In this document: piece after piece, positions 23,252 to 31,817 of the stretch | Position numbering within the stretch: the first letter of the stretch is position 1 | How the letters are laid out: every line of letters begins with the position of its first letter | NCBI RefSeq assembly: GCF_017893945.1 | Contig: NZ_CP054257.1 | Location: forward strand, 2,480,001 to 2,544,000 | Length of the DNA: 64,000 nucleotides | Source: Treponema parvum | GTDB lineage: Bacteria > Spirochaetota > Spirochaetia > Treponematales > Treponemataceae | Direction: 5' to 3' | Translations under genes and position numbers: made by a program | Notes under the pieces: generated by a model | What the model saw: the letters and a program-made list of their open reading frames with translations, nothing else | Told to the model about the DNA's origin: nothing | Database searches by the model: none

Positions 23252-25945
23252 ATGGCTAAAACAGCAAAACTTGTATATTTTTTTGGCAACGGCAAGTCCG
23301 AAGGAAACGCGAGCATGCGTTCGGAACTTGGTGGAAAAGGCGCAAATCTTGCCGAAATGACGAACATAGGCATTCCCGTTCCTCCGGGATTTACAATTTC
23401 TACGGAAGTTTGCAAACTTTTTTATGAAAACGACAAACAGTATCCGTCTCAGTTAAAAAGCGAAGTGGCGGAAAATCTTTGCAAGCTTGAAAAAGCTTTC
23501 GGAAAAAAATTCGGCGATGAAAAGGATCCTCTTTTAGTCTCCGTGCGCTCCGGAGCCGCAGCCTCAATGCCCGGTATGATGGATACGATTTTAAATCTGG
23601 GACTCAACGATAAATCGGTGGAAGGCCTTGCAAAGAAAACGGAAAATCCGCGCTTTGCATGGGACGCATACAGACGCTTTATACAGATGTTCGGCGACGT
23701 GGCCATGGGTATAGATCACGATAAATTCGAGCGGATCATAGACGAAGTAAAATCACACAAAGGCAAAAAACTCGACACGGAACTCGATACTTCCGAAATT
23801 CAGGAAATCGTGGCCAAGTATAAAAAACTTTACAAAAAAGAAAAAAAATCCGATTTCCCTCAAGATCCTATCGAGCAGATGTGGTATGCGATCAACGCCG
23901 TGTTCGGTTCTTGGATGAACGCGCGCGCAATAAAATACCGTGAACTCAACAACATAAAGTATCTCAAGGGAACCGCTGTAACCGTCATGGCCATGGTCTT
24001 CGGCAACATGGGCGAAGATTCGTGTACGGGAGTATGCTTCAGCCGGAACGCGGCGACGGGCGAAAACAAATTCTACGGAGAGTATCTTGTAAACGCACAG
24101 GGTGAAGACGTCGTTGCGGGAATCAGAACCCCCGAAGAGATAGACGTGCTTGCCAAAAAAAATCCGCATATTTACAAAGAACTGATAGAAATACGCGACA
24201 GACTTGAAAAACACTATCACGATATGCAGGACATGGAATTCACCGTTCAGCAGGGAAAGCTTTTCCTTTTACAGTGCAGAAACGGCAAGAGAACCGGCGC
24301 CGCGGCGGTTAAAATGGCCGTCGACATGGTTACGGAAAAGCTCATAGACAAAGAAACTGCCGTCATGAGAGTTGAACCCGGACATTTGGACCAGCTTCTT
24401 CACCCCGGCATCGACGCAAAAGCGGCAAAACTTTCAGGCGCGATCACAAAGGGTCTTAACGCTTCTCCCGGAGCCGGCTGCGGCCAAATCGTGTTTACGG
24501 CCGAGGATGCCGAAGAGTGGGTGAAAGAAGGCAAAAAAGTTCTTTTAGTCCGTAAGGAAACCAGCCCGGACGATATCGCCGGCATGAACGTTTCTCAGGG
24601 AATTCTTACGGCAACGGGCGGAAGGACAAGCCATGCGGCGGTTGTATGCCGCGGTATGGGTAAGCCCTGCGTTTCCGGCGCGGAAGAAATAAAATTTACT
24701 TCCGCAAAAGAGATAAGCGTCAACGGAAAAACATACAAAGAGGGAGACTGGATGACTATTGACGGAACTACCGGCGAAGTCTACGGCGAAAAAATTCCTC
24801 TGGTAGAAGCGGTTTCTTCAAAAGAATTGGACACCTTTATGGCCTGGTGCGACGAGATCCGCAACAAGTCCGTGAGAACGCCGAAGGTCGGAAACAAAAT
24901 TAAAGGATTCGGCGTGCGCGCGAACGGCGATCAACCGATCGATGCAAAAAACGCATTTAAATTCGGAGCGGAAGGAATAGGCCTTTGCCGAACGGAGCAT
25001 ATGTTTTTTGATCCTGAAAAACTTGTGTATTTTCAAGCTATGATAAGCGCCGATTCCACTGAAATGCGGGAAAAAGCTCTTAAAAAAATTCTTCCGCTGC
25101 AAAAAAAAGATTTCGCAGGTATCTTTAAAGCGATGAAAGGAAACCCCGTAATAATACGGTTCCTTGATCCGCCCCTGCATGAGTTCATTCCTCACGATGA
25201 AGAGGGAACAAAAAAAGTACAGGCTGTCCTCAAAGAAGAGGGAATTGAAATCGACCTTAAAACCTTGGAGATGAAATTTAACGGTCTTAAAGAATTCAAT
25301 CCTATGCTCGGGCACCGCGGCTGCCGGCTTGCGGTTACTTATCCTGAAATTTACAAGATGCAGACGGAAGCCGTTACTCTTGCGGCCATAGAGTGCATGA
25401 AAAAAGGCGAAAAAGTTTTACCCTACATCATGATCCCGATTGTGTGCGACCCGAAAGAGCTTTCCGTGATCCGCGCGGAATGTGAAAAAGTTATCGCGGA
25501 AGTTGAAAAGAAAAAGGGTCAAAAGGCGAATATAGAAATCGGCACGATGATAGAAGTTCCCAGAGCCGCTTTGCTTGCGGACGAAATAGCAAAGCATGCG
25601 GATTTTTTCAGCTTCGGAACGAACGATCTTACCCAGATGACCTTCGCTTTCAGCCGGGACGACGCAGGGAAATTCCTTGAATCATATTACAAAAGAGACA
25701 TTCTTCCCTCGGATCCGTTTAAAACTCTTGATGAAAACGGAGTGGGAAAACTTTTGCAGTACGCGGTTGAAAAAGCCAGGTCGGTAAAACCGAATTTTCA
25801 CTGCGGTATATGCGGAGAGCACGGCGGTGATCCTGAAACTATAGATTTTTGCTACCGTGCGGGGCTGAACTATGTTTCTTGTTCTCCGTTCCGCGTTCCT
25901 ATAGCGCGCTTGGCTGCGGCGCAAGCCGTTGTCCGAAATAAATAG
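23252..25945 (+). CDS. ppdK: Pyruvate, phosphate dikinase
   Basis: An 897-residue enzyme interconverting pyruvate, ATP and phosphate with phosphoenolpyruvate, AMP and pyrophosphate; in fermenters it works in PPi-linked glycolysis. The N-terminal ATP-grasp region has GGKGANLAEMTNIGIPVPPGF and SVRSGAAASMPGMMDT. The phosphohistidine is near residue 461 in GGRTSHAAVVCRGMG. The C-terminal PEP/pyruvate barrel has GLCRTEHMFF, the MLGHRGCRL loop, SFGTNDLTQM and CGICGEHGGDP. Length and order are normal. GGAG lies before the ATG, and an intrinsic terminator follows 36 nt after the stop. Confidence 0.96.
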   Translation: MAKTAKLVYFFGNGKSEGNASMRSELGGKGANLAEMTNIGIPVPPGFTISTEVCKLFYENDKQYPSQLKSEVAENLCKLEKAFGKKFGDEKDPLLVSVRSGAAASMPGMMDTILNLGLNDKSVEGLAKKTENPRFAWDAYRRFIQMFGDVAMGIDHDKFERIIDEVKSHKGKKLDTELDTSEIQEIVAKYKKLYKKEKKSDFPQDPIEQMWYAINAVFGSWMNARAIKYRELNNIKYLKGTAVTVMAMVFGNMGEDSCTGVCFSRNAATGENKFYGEYLVNAQGEDVVAGIRTPEEIDVLAKKNPHIYKELIEIRDRLEKHYHDMQDMEFTVQQGKLFLLQCRNGKRTGAAAVKMAVDMVTEKLIDKETAVMRVEPGHLDQLLHPGIDAKAAKLSGAITKGLNASPGAGCGQIVFTAEDAEEWVKEGKKVLLVRKETSPDDIAGMNVSQGILTATGGRTSHAAVVCRGMGKPCVSGAEEIKFTSAKEISVNGKTYKEGDWMTIDGTTGEVYGEKIPLVEAVSSKELDTFMAWCDEIRNKSVRTPKVGNKIKGFGVRANGDQPIDAKNAFKFGAEGIGLCRTEHMFFDPEKLVYFQAMISADSTEMREKALKKILPLQKKDFAGIFKAMKGNPVIIRFLDPPLHEFIPHDEEGTKKVQAVLKEEGIEIDLKTLEMKFNGLKEFNPMLGHRGCRLAVTYPEIYKMQTEAVTLAAIECMKKGEKVLPYIMIPIVCDPKELSVIRAECEKVIAEVEKKKGQKANIEIGTMIEVPRAALLADEIAKHADFFSFGTNDLTQMTFAFSRDDAGKFLESYYKRDILPSDPFKTLDENGVGKLLQYAVEKARSVKPNFHCGICGEHGGDPETIDFCYRAGLNYVSCSPFRVPIARLAAAQAVVRNK

Positions 25946-25981
25946 GCGCGACTGATCCGGCTCGTGCAGGCGGCAGGGCGG

Positions 25982-26013
25982 CTGTCCTAAAACTTCGGTT
26001 TTCGGACAGTTTT
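25982..26013 (+). terminator. Rho-independent terminator of ppdK with UUCG loop
   Basis: CTGTCCTAAAAC pairs with GTTTTCGGACAG with one mismatch around a TTCG tetraloop, followed by TTTT. Confidence 0.8.
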
Positions 26014-26219
26014 CCTTGATATGCTGCTTTTGCGGCGGCTCCTTTCTCCGGTCGGGCAAGCGGTCAAACGGGCAGCCGGTCGATGAATCAATCGGCCGTT
26101 CGGTAACAGTTGCCCGGCCAAGTCAGTCGAGCGACCGGTTATCTATCGGTTAATCAAGCGATTTATTGATCATCGGCGGCCGGTGGTATCTATTGGGCGT
26201 CTGTCAGCCCGTCAAGCGG
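26014..26219. other. Intergenic region with degenerate CGGTC-type repetition
   Basis: No gene. The stretch repeats loose variants of CGGTCGA and GGCCG (for example near 26078, 26125, 26175 and 26215). I see no clear periodicity, promoter or terminator. Confidence 0.3.
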
Positions 26220-27062
26220 TCAGACCGAAGGCCGATCCGGCTTTTTTCCCTTGTTCGCCGCCGCTTCGCGGAGCATTTCCTTTATAAGGGCAATGGAAGC
26301 GCCGTAGTTTTTACTGGTCATGGAGGGGAAATGGCGCAGCAGGGTTTCAGCATTTTTTTGCCGCCGGCGTGTGTCTTCGATTTTTTCAAGAAGCCTTTTG
26401 CTGAACTGTTCTCTGTGCTGCTTTGAACGCTCTTTTATTGACAGGAGCATTTCGTTCAGGTCGCCCTTTTTGAACCAGCTTTCCGAAGAAAATCTTTCTT
26501 CAAGTTCTTCTTTGAACTCTTTTAGTTTTACCATCGTTTCACTGAAGCCGACAAGCCGCCGGAGTGTGTTCGACAAATCTGCGAAGAGAGCGACGGCTAT
26601 AAAGGATGCAACCCATCTTGCGCCTTTTTCCGACAACGAAAATACGATAGTTAAAAAGAGCGGCTGCACAAAGTGAGAGCAGAGAACGCCCATCAGTCCG
26701 AATAAGACGGAATTTAAAAGACACACTCGGCCGTGCAGGTTGAATTTTTTGTCGGAATAATCCCACCATTTTGTTTTAAACAGCGTTTCAAGGAGCCAGC
26801 TGCTTACATATTCAAGGACGGAACAAAAAAATGCCGAAGCAAAAAAAAGTTCTACCCACGTCCCTTTCCAGTTTTCAAGACCGTGTAAAACAATGAGTCC
26901 TCCGAATCCGTATATCGGACAGATCGGCCCGTGTAAAAAACCTCTGTTTACAAATTTCCGTTCAAAAAAAATACCTACGTAAAGAACTTCGCAAGTCCAT
27001 CCTAAAAAACTGTACAGAATAAAAAGCAAAAAAAGACGCGGCGTCGTTATTATTTGGAACAT
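26220..27062 (-). CDS. CmpB-like membrane protein (putative ABC transporter permease, PF06541 type)
   Basis: A 280-residue protein. Residues 1-165 carry five hydrophobic helices with the family signature FILYSFLGWTCEVLY, NRGFLHGPICPIYGFGG and an EYVSSWLLETLF segment followed by WWDYSDKKFNLHGRVCL. The last 110 residues are hydrophilic, helical and charged, likely a cytoplasmic coiled coil. Proteins of this family are annotated as ABC permeases but their role is unproven. I use the ATG of MFQIITT, since a -10 box (27071-27076) ends 8 nt upstream and there is no Shine-Dalgarno. Confidence 0.72.
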   Translation of the reverse strand: MFQIITTPRLFLLFILYSFLGWTCEVLYVGIFFERKFVNRGFLHGPICPIYGFGGLIVLHGLENWKGTWVELFFASAFFCSVLEYVSSWLLETLFKTKWWDYSDKKFNLHGRVCLLNSVLFGLMGVLCSHFVQPLFLTIVFSLSEKGARWVASFIAVALFADLSNTLRRLVGFSETMVKLKEFKEELEERFSSESWFKKGDLNEMLLSIKERSKQHREQFSKRLLEKIEDTRRRQKNAETLLRHFPSMTSKNYGASIALIKEMLREAAANKGKKPDRPSV

Positions 27063-27092
27063 GATATTGAAATATAACACGATTTTTGCGTC

Positions 27093-27121
27093 TTGACTAC
27101 GCGCAACATTTTTTATATAGT
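27093..27121 (+). promoter_or_regulatory. Promoter of tRNA-Ala
   Basis: TTGACT (27093-27098), 17-bp spacer, TATAGT (27116-27121); the tRNA begins 13 nt downstream. Confidence 0.7.
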
Positions 27122-27133
27122 AAAGACGTAAAC

Positions 27134-27207
<74 letters not shown>

Positions 27208-27279
27208 AAAAACAAAGATCCGTCGCTATTTACCGCATGTTAAATCAACTGTAAATTTTAAAGAACTGACTACCGAATT

Positions 27280-28554
27280 TTACCCCAAAAAATCCTTTTT
27301 AAAGGCTTTTATCTGTTTGGAAATATTTTTATTGACTTTTTCTGCATCAAAAGTTGACAGATCCATATCGTCTACCCCAAGCCACTCTTTGTATTGCTTG
27401 TAATTTTTTCCGGTTTTTACTCTGAATGCTTCTTTTATTGCCTCAAGTCCGCCGATCCCGCCGCAATCTTCAATAATCCCGCTTCCTTTTCCGTCCGTAA
27501 CAAATGGAAGCGAAGACACCGGAATGTCCGTTAAAAAGTCGGATTTTTTAAGCTCTAACTTTATATCCCAACCGTCGCCGAAATCATACAAAAAGTGAAT
27601 TTCAGGATTTTCTTTATTCAAAAATCTTATAATTTTTACAGCATAGGCTTCAAAACATTCAGGAGCTTGCAGACCGAGCGTTTCAAGCATAAAATCCGCA
27701 TCGGCTCTGTCCATTTCTTCATCAATGTAACTTTTAATTTTTATGTCGCTTACAAATTCGAGCATATTTTTTATGCTTTCTTTTGAAAATCCTTTTTTCC
27801 TAAGTTCTTTTTCCTTTCGGTCTCGGCGCCTGATTTCAAATTCATACAGGTGGCTTCCGTCCATATTGAACATTATCATAAGTGCAAAGGCAAGGTTTTC
27901 CATTGTCGTGTTCGGGCTTATGATAAATTCCCGCCAGATTTCTTTTTCAAAACCGCAAAGAAGCGCTTTTATTTTATAGACGGGTTTTTCCTTAAGTTTT
28001 TTTTGTCGAATAACAGTAGAATTTTGCACAGGCTGTATCATAGCGGCAGAGAGAATCATGTTTTTGGGAATAACCATTTCTTCGTTTTCACAAGCAAGCA
28101 AGTTTTTATAAGATCTTTTGTTTAATATGTCGTTTAGCTGTTTTAAACTCAAATCTTCTTGTAAATTCGCCTGAAACCTTAGCATAAAAGGAATTGAAGA
28201 TTTCATCCCCCTCATAGATCCCTGCACTGCACGCGAATTCGTCTTTCTAATTGAATTTTCCGCAAGAAAAGGTTTTATGTTGTTCAAAAATAGTTCCGCC
28301 ATTCCGTTGGCATCAAAATATTCTTTAATTTTTTCTGTTGCCGATAAGATAAAATCTTCTTTTGAATTAAGATCTTTTGCCGGAATTACCACGGAAAAAA
28401 GCGAATAGGCATTTGTCAAAAGAAAATATTTTTTTCCATCTAAACTATCAATAATATCAACAAACCAGTCTGAATATTTATTTTGAGGAGCGGTATCGTC
28501 TTCATAATAAGCGTTTATATAATCCAATGCATTTTTTGTAAGTCTAAAAACCAT
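27280..28554 (-). CDS. Plasmid pRiA4b ORF-3-like protein
   Basis: A 424-residue protein. The last 200 residues are the PRiA4_ORF3 domain: YKIKALLCGFEKEIWREF, LAFALMIMFNMDGSHLYEF, FLYDFGDGWDIKLEL and the glycine-rich IEDCGGIGGLEAIKEA near the C-terminus. The N-terminal half is unrecognised and helical. The domain occurs on plasmids and in IS1096-like elements as a passenger, but also as a lone chromosomal gene; its function is unknown. The true start is the ATG at 28554; TATAAT with an extended TGn (28561-28569) ends 6 nt upstream. Confidence 0.8.
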   Translation of the reverse strand: MVFRLTKNALDYINAYYEDDTAPQNKYSDWFVDIIDSLDGKKYFLLTNAYSLFSVVIPAKDLNSKEDFILSATEKIKEYFDANGMAELFLNNIKPFLAENSIRKTNSRAVQGSMRGMKSSIPFMLRFQANLQEDLSLKQLNDILNKRSYKNLLACENEEMVIPKNMILSAAMIQPVQNSTVIRQKKLKEKPVYKIKALLCGFEKEIWREFIISPNTTMENLAFALMIMFNMDGSHLYEFEIRRRDRKEKELRKKGFSKESIKNMLEFVSDIKIKSYIDEEMDRADADFMLETLGLQAPECFEAYAVKIIRFLNKENPEIHFLYDFGDGWDIKLELKKSDFLTDIPVSSLPFVTDGKGSGIIEDCGGIGGLEAIKEAFRVKTGKNYKQYKEWLGVDDMDLSTFDAEKVNKNISKQIKAFKKDFLG

Positions 28555-28560
28555 AGTTAT

Positions 28561-28569
28561 ATTATAGCA
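28561..28569 (-). promoter_or_regulatory. Extended -10 promoter, leaderless geometry
   Basis: TGCTATAAT on the minus strand ends 6 nt before the ATG at 28554. The -35 region is poor, as expected for an extended -10. Confidence 0.6.
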
Positions 28570-28801
28570 GAGAATTAAAAAAACGGGGAGATTTAACTTC
28601 GATCGCTGAAAATAGCCGCAGTTATATGAACCAAAATACCTCTGTGTACATCGGTTTATGGCGAATTTTGGCAAAGTCAAAATATTGCTTTTACATATCT
28701 TATCGCCGATTCCGGCACAGCGTGTTCCGGAACGCGCAGCGACGGTTTAAGTTGACATTATTGACAGTAAAAGCCAACCACGCTGTGTTTTAGGCGCAAA
28801 C

Positions 28802-29761
28802 CTAAAAAGATGTATACATCCTCGGCTCGGCATAAAAACTGCGAATGGACTCCATAGTGTGATCGATACACCAGCGCTTGGCATCGGTCATTGGCGATTC
28901 TTTAAAAACTATAAAGATCTTCAGAATAGATGGAACACCGCCAGGCATTAAAAAAACAGGCTTCTCATCAGTTTTGACGACGTCGGCGTAGTATACGGAC
29001 TGATAGGTGGTGCCGAGTCCTTTCAGAGCAAGTTGATAGGCGGTATTGTTGTTGGCGATGAAGACGATGTCCTTTGGCGCTAGGCGATGCTGCGAAAAGA
29101 GCTGCTGCGTATAGAAATTCAGACCGTTTTTTGTAGAAGGGGAGAAAAAAGTCTGGTTGTTGATGAATTCTGGCGGGACATCCAATGGATGGAACGGATC
29201 GTTTTTTTGTATATTCATACCGGCAAGATGAGGATTCTGAGCGCCGGTTACAAGGCAGTGTGATTCTTCCGCGAGCATAAGATAACTAAGCGAACCGACG
29301 TAAAGAAACGACTCGATAATCGCTATATCGACAGCGTTATGCTGGACTTTTTCCGCCATGACTTCATCTCGACCTTCAAAAACAGAAAGATGAATGCCCG
29401 GGAAACGGTGGTACAGATCGGGGAGAATGTGGGGCAGCATGAGCTCGCCGCGGTTACGGCCTACGGCAATGCGGAGAGTCTCGTATGCAGGCTGATCGAG
29501 GCGCCGAATAGATTCCAAAAGCTGATCCTTTCGATACTCGATGTCTTTCATCATCGTGATGTATTGCTGCCCGGCGGGAGTTATGCGTAAAGGAGATTTA
29601 CTTCGATCCAAAAGCTTTACGCCCAAGTTTGCTTCCAGCCGATTCAGATAGGAAGTCAGCGCAGGTTGTGAGATGTAAAGCCGCTCTGCCGCACGGGTGA
29701 TATTCAGTTCTTCTGCAAGAGTAATCAGATAGTTCAGCTGTTCGTAATCCCGCTTATGCAT
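28802..29761 (-). CDS. LysR-family transcriptional regulator of the adjacent carbohydrate locus
   Basis: A 319-residue LTTR. The N-terminal winged helix-turn-helix reads LAEELNITRAAERLYISQPALTSYLNRLEANLG, followed by the linker helix and a periplasmic-binding-protein-like effector domain. It is divergent from the ABC permease operon, and the 200-bp space between them holds two perfect dyads with LTTR-type spacing. It probably controls both itself and the transport and degradation genes in response to an oligosaccharide product. The start is uncertain among three ATG/TTG codons (29782 TTG, 29767, 29761). Confidence 0.88.
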   Translation of the reverse strand: MHKRDYEQLNYLITLAEELNITRAAERLYISQPALTSYLNRLEANLGVKLLDRSKSPLRITPAGQQYITMMKDIEYRKDQLLESIRRLDQPAYETLRIAVGRNRGELMLPHILPDLYHRFPGIHLSVFEGRDEVMAEKVQHNAVDIAIIESFLYVGSLSYLMLAEESHCLVTGAQNPHLAGMNIQKNDPFHPLDVPPEFINNQTFFSPSTKNGLNFYTQQLFSQHRLAPKDIVFIANNNTAYQLALKGLGTTYQSVYYADVVKTDEKPVFLMPGGVPSILKIFIVFKESPMTDAKRWCIDHTMESIRSFYAEPRMYTSF

Positions 29762-29816
29762 GTACATCCATCCATATTTCAATCATATCATAGAGAGAAA
29801 AAGAATGTAAAGAATA

Positions 29817-29836
29817 TCATAAGATGTGAGTTATGA
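29817..29836. promoter_or_regulatory. Inverted repeat 1 in the LysR-permease intergenic region
   Basis: TCATAA (29817-29822), 8-nt spacer, TTATGA (29831-29836): a perfect 6-8-6 dyad, plausible as one of two LysR contact sites. Confidence 0.5.
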
Positions 29837-29841
29837 TGAGA

Positions 29842-29858
29842 TAATACTATTGGTATTA
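29842..29858. promoter_or_regulatory. LysR-type operator (T-N11-A dyad)
   Basis: TAATAC, 5-nt spacer, GTATTA: a perfect dyad containing the T-N11-A core typical of LysR sites, 114 nt before the first permease start. Confidence 0.6.
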
Positions 29859-29971
29859 GACGGATCCGATAAAACCAATTAAAATAAATTAAGAAAAGGC
29901 GCTTGTTCGATTTGTAATATGAAGTATCAGCCAAATACAAATATACAATTACGTGCAAAGGGGTAATGTCG

Positions 29972-30904
29972 ATGAACGAAAAAACCATTAACGTAAACCG
30001 GTTGCGGAGTTCCAGAGTGTTTCGTAAAGAACTTACGCCGTATCTTTTGCTGCTCCCTGTAGTACTGATGATTGTTTGCTTTATGTTGTATCCGATTTGC
30101 AGTGTTTTTTCCATGAGCCTTGAAAACTATAAGGCGACTAAACCGAATGCCCGCGCTTTCGTCGGTATTGCCAATTACGTTAAGATCTTTACAAAAGACA
30201 AAATGTTTATAAAGACTCTCGGCAACACTTCCAAGTGGGTTATAGTCAGTGTCCTGTTTCAGACTGTATTAGGCTTCTGGCTGGCGTATTTGCTTAACAA
30301 GCGGTTTAAGGGGCGCGGTATTATCCGTGCCTTTGCACTTGTCCCGTGGGCAGTTGCGGGCGTTATGGTCGGCATCATCTGGAAGCTCATACTCGGTGAG
30401 ACCTTCGGTGTGTTCAATGACATACTGAAGCGTCTGAATATCATTTCCGTAAATATGTCCTGGTTCTCTACGCCGGGTAAAGCGATGTTTGCGGCGGTTC
30501 TCTCCAATGTATGGCGCGGCATTCCGTTTTTTACAATCAGTTATCTATCCGCACTTTCCAGCATCCCTGACGATCTCTACGAGTCCGTAACTATAGACGG
30601 CGCGGGTCCTATCCGTATGCTCTTTTCAATTACCATACCGATGATTAAAGACACCATTATTCTTACGACGCTGCTCCGGGCAATCTGGACTTTCAATGCG
30701 GTAGATCTCATCATAAGCTTGACCGACGGCGGCCCGAACCGCGGCACAACCACTCTTGCACTATATATCATGAACAAGTTCTCCGGCGAGTTTGACTACG
30801 GATATGCATCAACCCTTGCTGTGATCGCGACAACGATGATGATGTTGCTTGCATTCGTCTATATTACTCTGGGCAAGCTCGGAAAGGACGGTGTAAACGG
30901 ATGA
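29972..30904 (+). CDS. ABC sugar permease, MalF/LplB type
   Basis: A 310-residue inner-membrane permease of the CUT1 carbohydrate class with six hydrophobic helices. The EAA loop for contact with the ATPase is visible as YESVTIDGAGPIRMLFSITIP. The start at 29972 is 8 nt after AAAGGGG; an ATG two codons earlier is too close to that site. Its stop overlaps the start of the next permease by 4 nt. It is the first gene of the operon controlled by the divergent LysR gene. No ATPase gene accompanies it, so it presumably uses a shared MsmX-like ATPase. Confidence 0.9.
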   Translation: MNEKTINVNRLRSSRVFRKELTPYLLLLPVVLMIVCFMLYPICSVFSMSLENYKATKPNARAFVGIANYVKIFTKDKMFIKTLGNTSKWVIVSVLFQTVLGFWLAYLLNKRFKGRGIIRAFALVPWAVAGVMVGIIWKLILGETFGVFNDILKRLNIISVNMSWFSTPGKAMFAAVLSNVWRGIPFFTISYLSALSSIPDDLYESVTIDGAGPIRMLFSITIPMIKDTIILTTLLRAIWTFNAVDLIISLTDGGPNRGTTTLALYIMNKFSGEFDYGYASTLAVIATTMMMLLAFVYITLGKLGKDGVNG

Positions 30905-31743
30905 CAATCGCTACGAAGAAAAAACTTTCGGATATCGCTTTCCGAAACATTCCTCTTGCAGTTTTTCTAGTCTTTACGCTGTTCCCGTTCTATTGGATCA
31001 TCAATACTTCATTGAAGGGCAGTATTGAGGTTTTTGCCACACCTATCCTGTATTGGCCTCTGAATCCCACGCTGGCAAACTTTCAAGGGCTGTTTACTCG
31101 CTTCGGTTTCGGAACATTCTTTGTTAACAGCGTAATCGTGGCGTCGGTAACAACATTTCTGGTTACGGTGATGTCGTTGCTCGGCGGTTATGCAATGAGT
31201 CGTTATAAGTTCAAGGGTAAGGTTTTCATGTATATTCTGTTGCTTATTACACAGATGCTGCCGGCGGTCGTACTGATGATTCCGCTCTTCCAGATGATGA
31301 ACAATATGAAACTTATCAATAATCTTATTTCGCTGATTATCGTCTGTTCCTGCACAAATCTGCCGTTCTGTCTGTTCATGATGATGGGGTATTTCAATTC
31401 TATTTCGGTATCGCTTGAAGAGGCGGCGCAGATCGACGGGTGTACGCTGCTTCAGTCGATTTTCCTTATTCTGCTTCCGGCTATGCTCCCCAGCATCATT
31501 GCAACCGGAGCGTATGCGTTTATCAACACCTGGAACGTGTATGTCTATGCGACGGCATTCATTACCGATAAAGCGGTCTATACGCTGCCGCTCGGACTCA
31601 AAATGTTCCAGGGAGAATATGGTACGGATTACGGCAGCCTTGCTGCCGGCTGTGTAGTCGCACTTGTACCGGTTATCATGATTTTTGCCTTTATCCAGAA
31701 ACACCTATCGGGAGGCGCAACTGCCGGCGCTGTCAAAGGATAA
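30901..31743 (+). CDS. ABC sugar permease, MalG type
   Basis: The 280-residue partner of the preceding permease. It has six helices and an EAA loop LEEAAQIDGCTLLQSIFLILLP. The N-terminus contains FPFYWIINTSLK, common in CUT1 MalG-type proteins. It overlaps the upstream permease by 4 nt, so synthesis is coupled. A long hairpin follows before the binding-protein gene. Confidence 0.9.
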   Translation: MTIATKKKLSDIAFRNIPLAVFLVFTLFPFYWIINTSLKGSIEVFATPILYWPLNPTLANFQGLFTRFGFGTFFVNSVIVASVTTFLVTVMSLLGGYAMSRYKFKGKVFMYILLLITQMLPAVVLMIPLFQMMNNMKLINNLISLIIVCSCTNLPFCLFMMMGYFNSISVSLEEAAQIDGCTLLQSIFLILLPAMLPSIIATGAYAFINTWNVYVYATAFITDKAVYTLPLGLKMFQGEYGTDYGSLAAGCVVALVPVIMIFAFIQKHLSGGATAGAVKG

Positions 31744-31762
31744 GGGAGAGAATAAAGATTAA

Positions 31763-31801
31763 GGGGTATCTTTTAAAAACTTCGGTTTTTAGAAGGTTCC
31801 C
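31763..31801 (+). promoter_or_regulatory. Intercistronic hairpin between permease and binding protein
   Basis: CTTTTAAAAAC pairs with GTTTTTAGAAG (one G-U) around a TTCG loop, extended by an outer GGG/CCC. Such hairpins often protect or uncouple binding-protein mRNA from permease mRNA. There is no terminating T-run after it. Confidence 0.6.
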
Positions 31802-31817
31802 TAAGGAGGACTTAACT

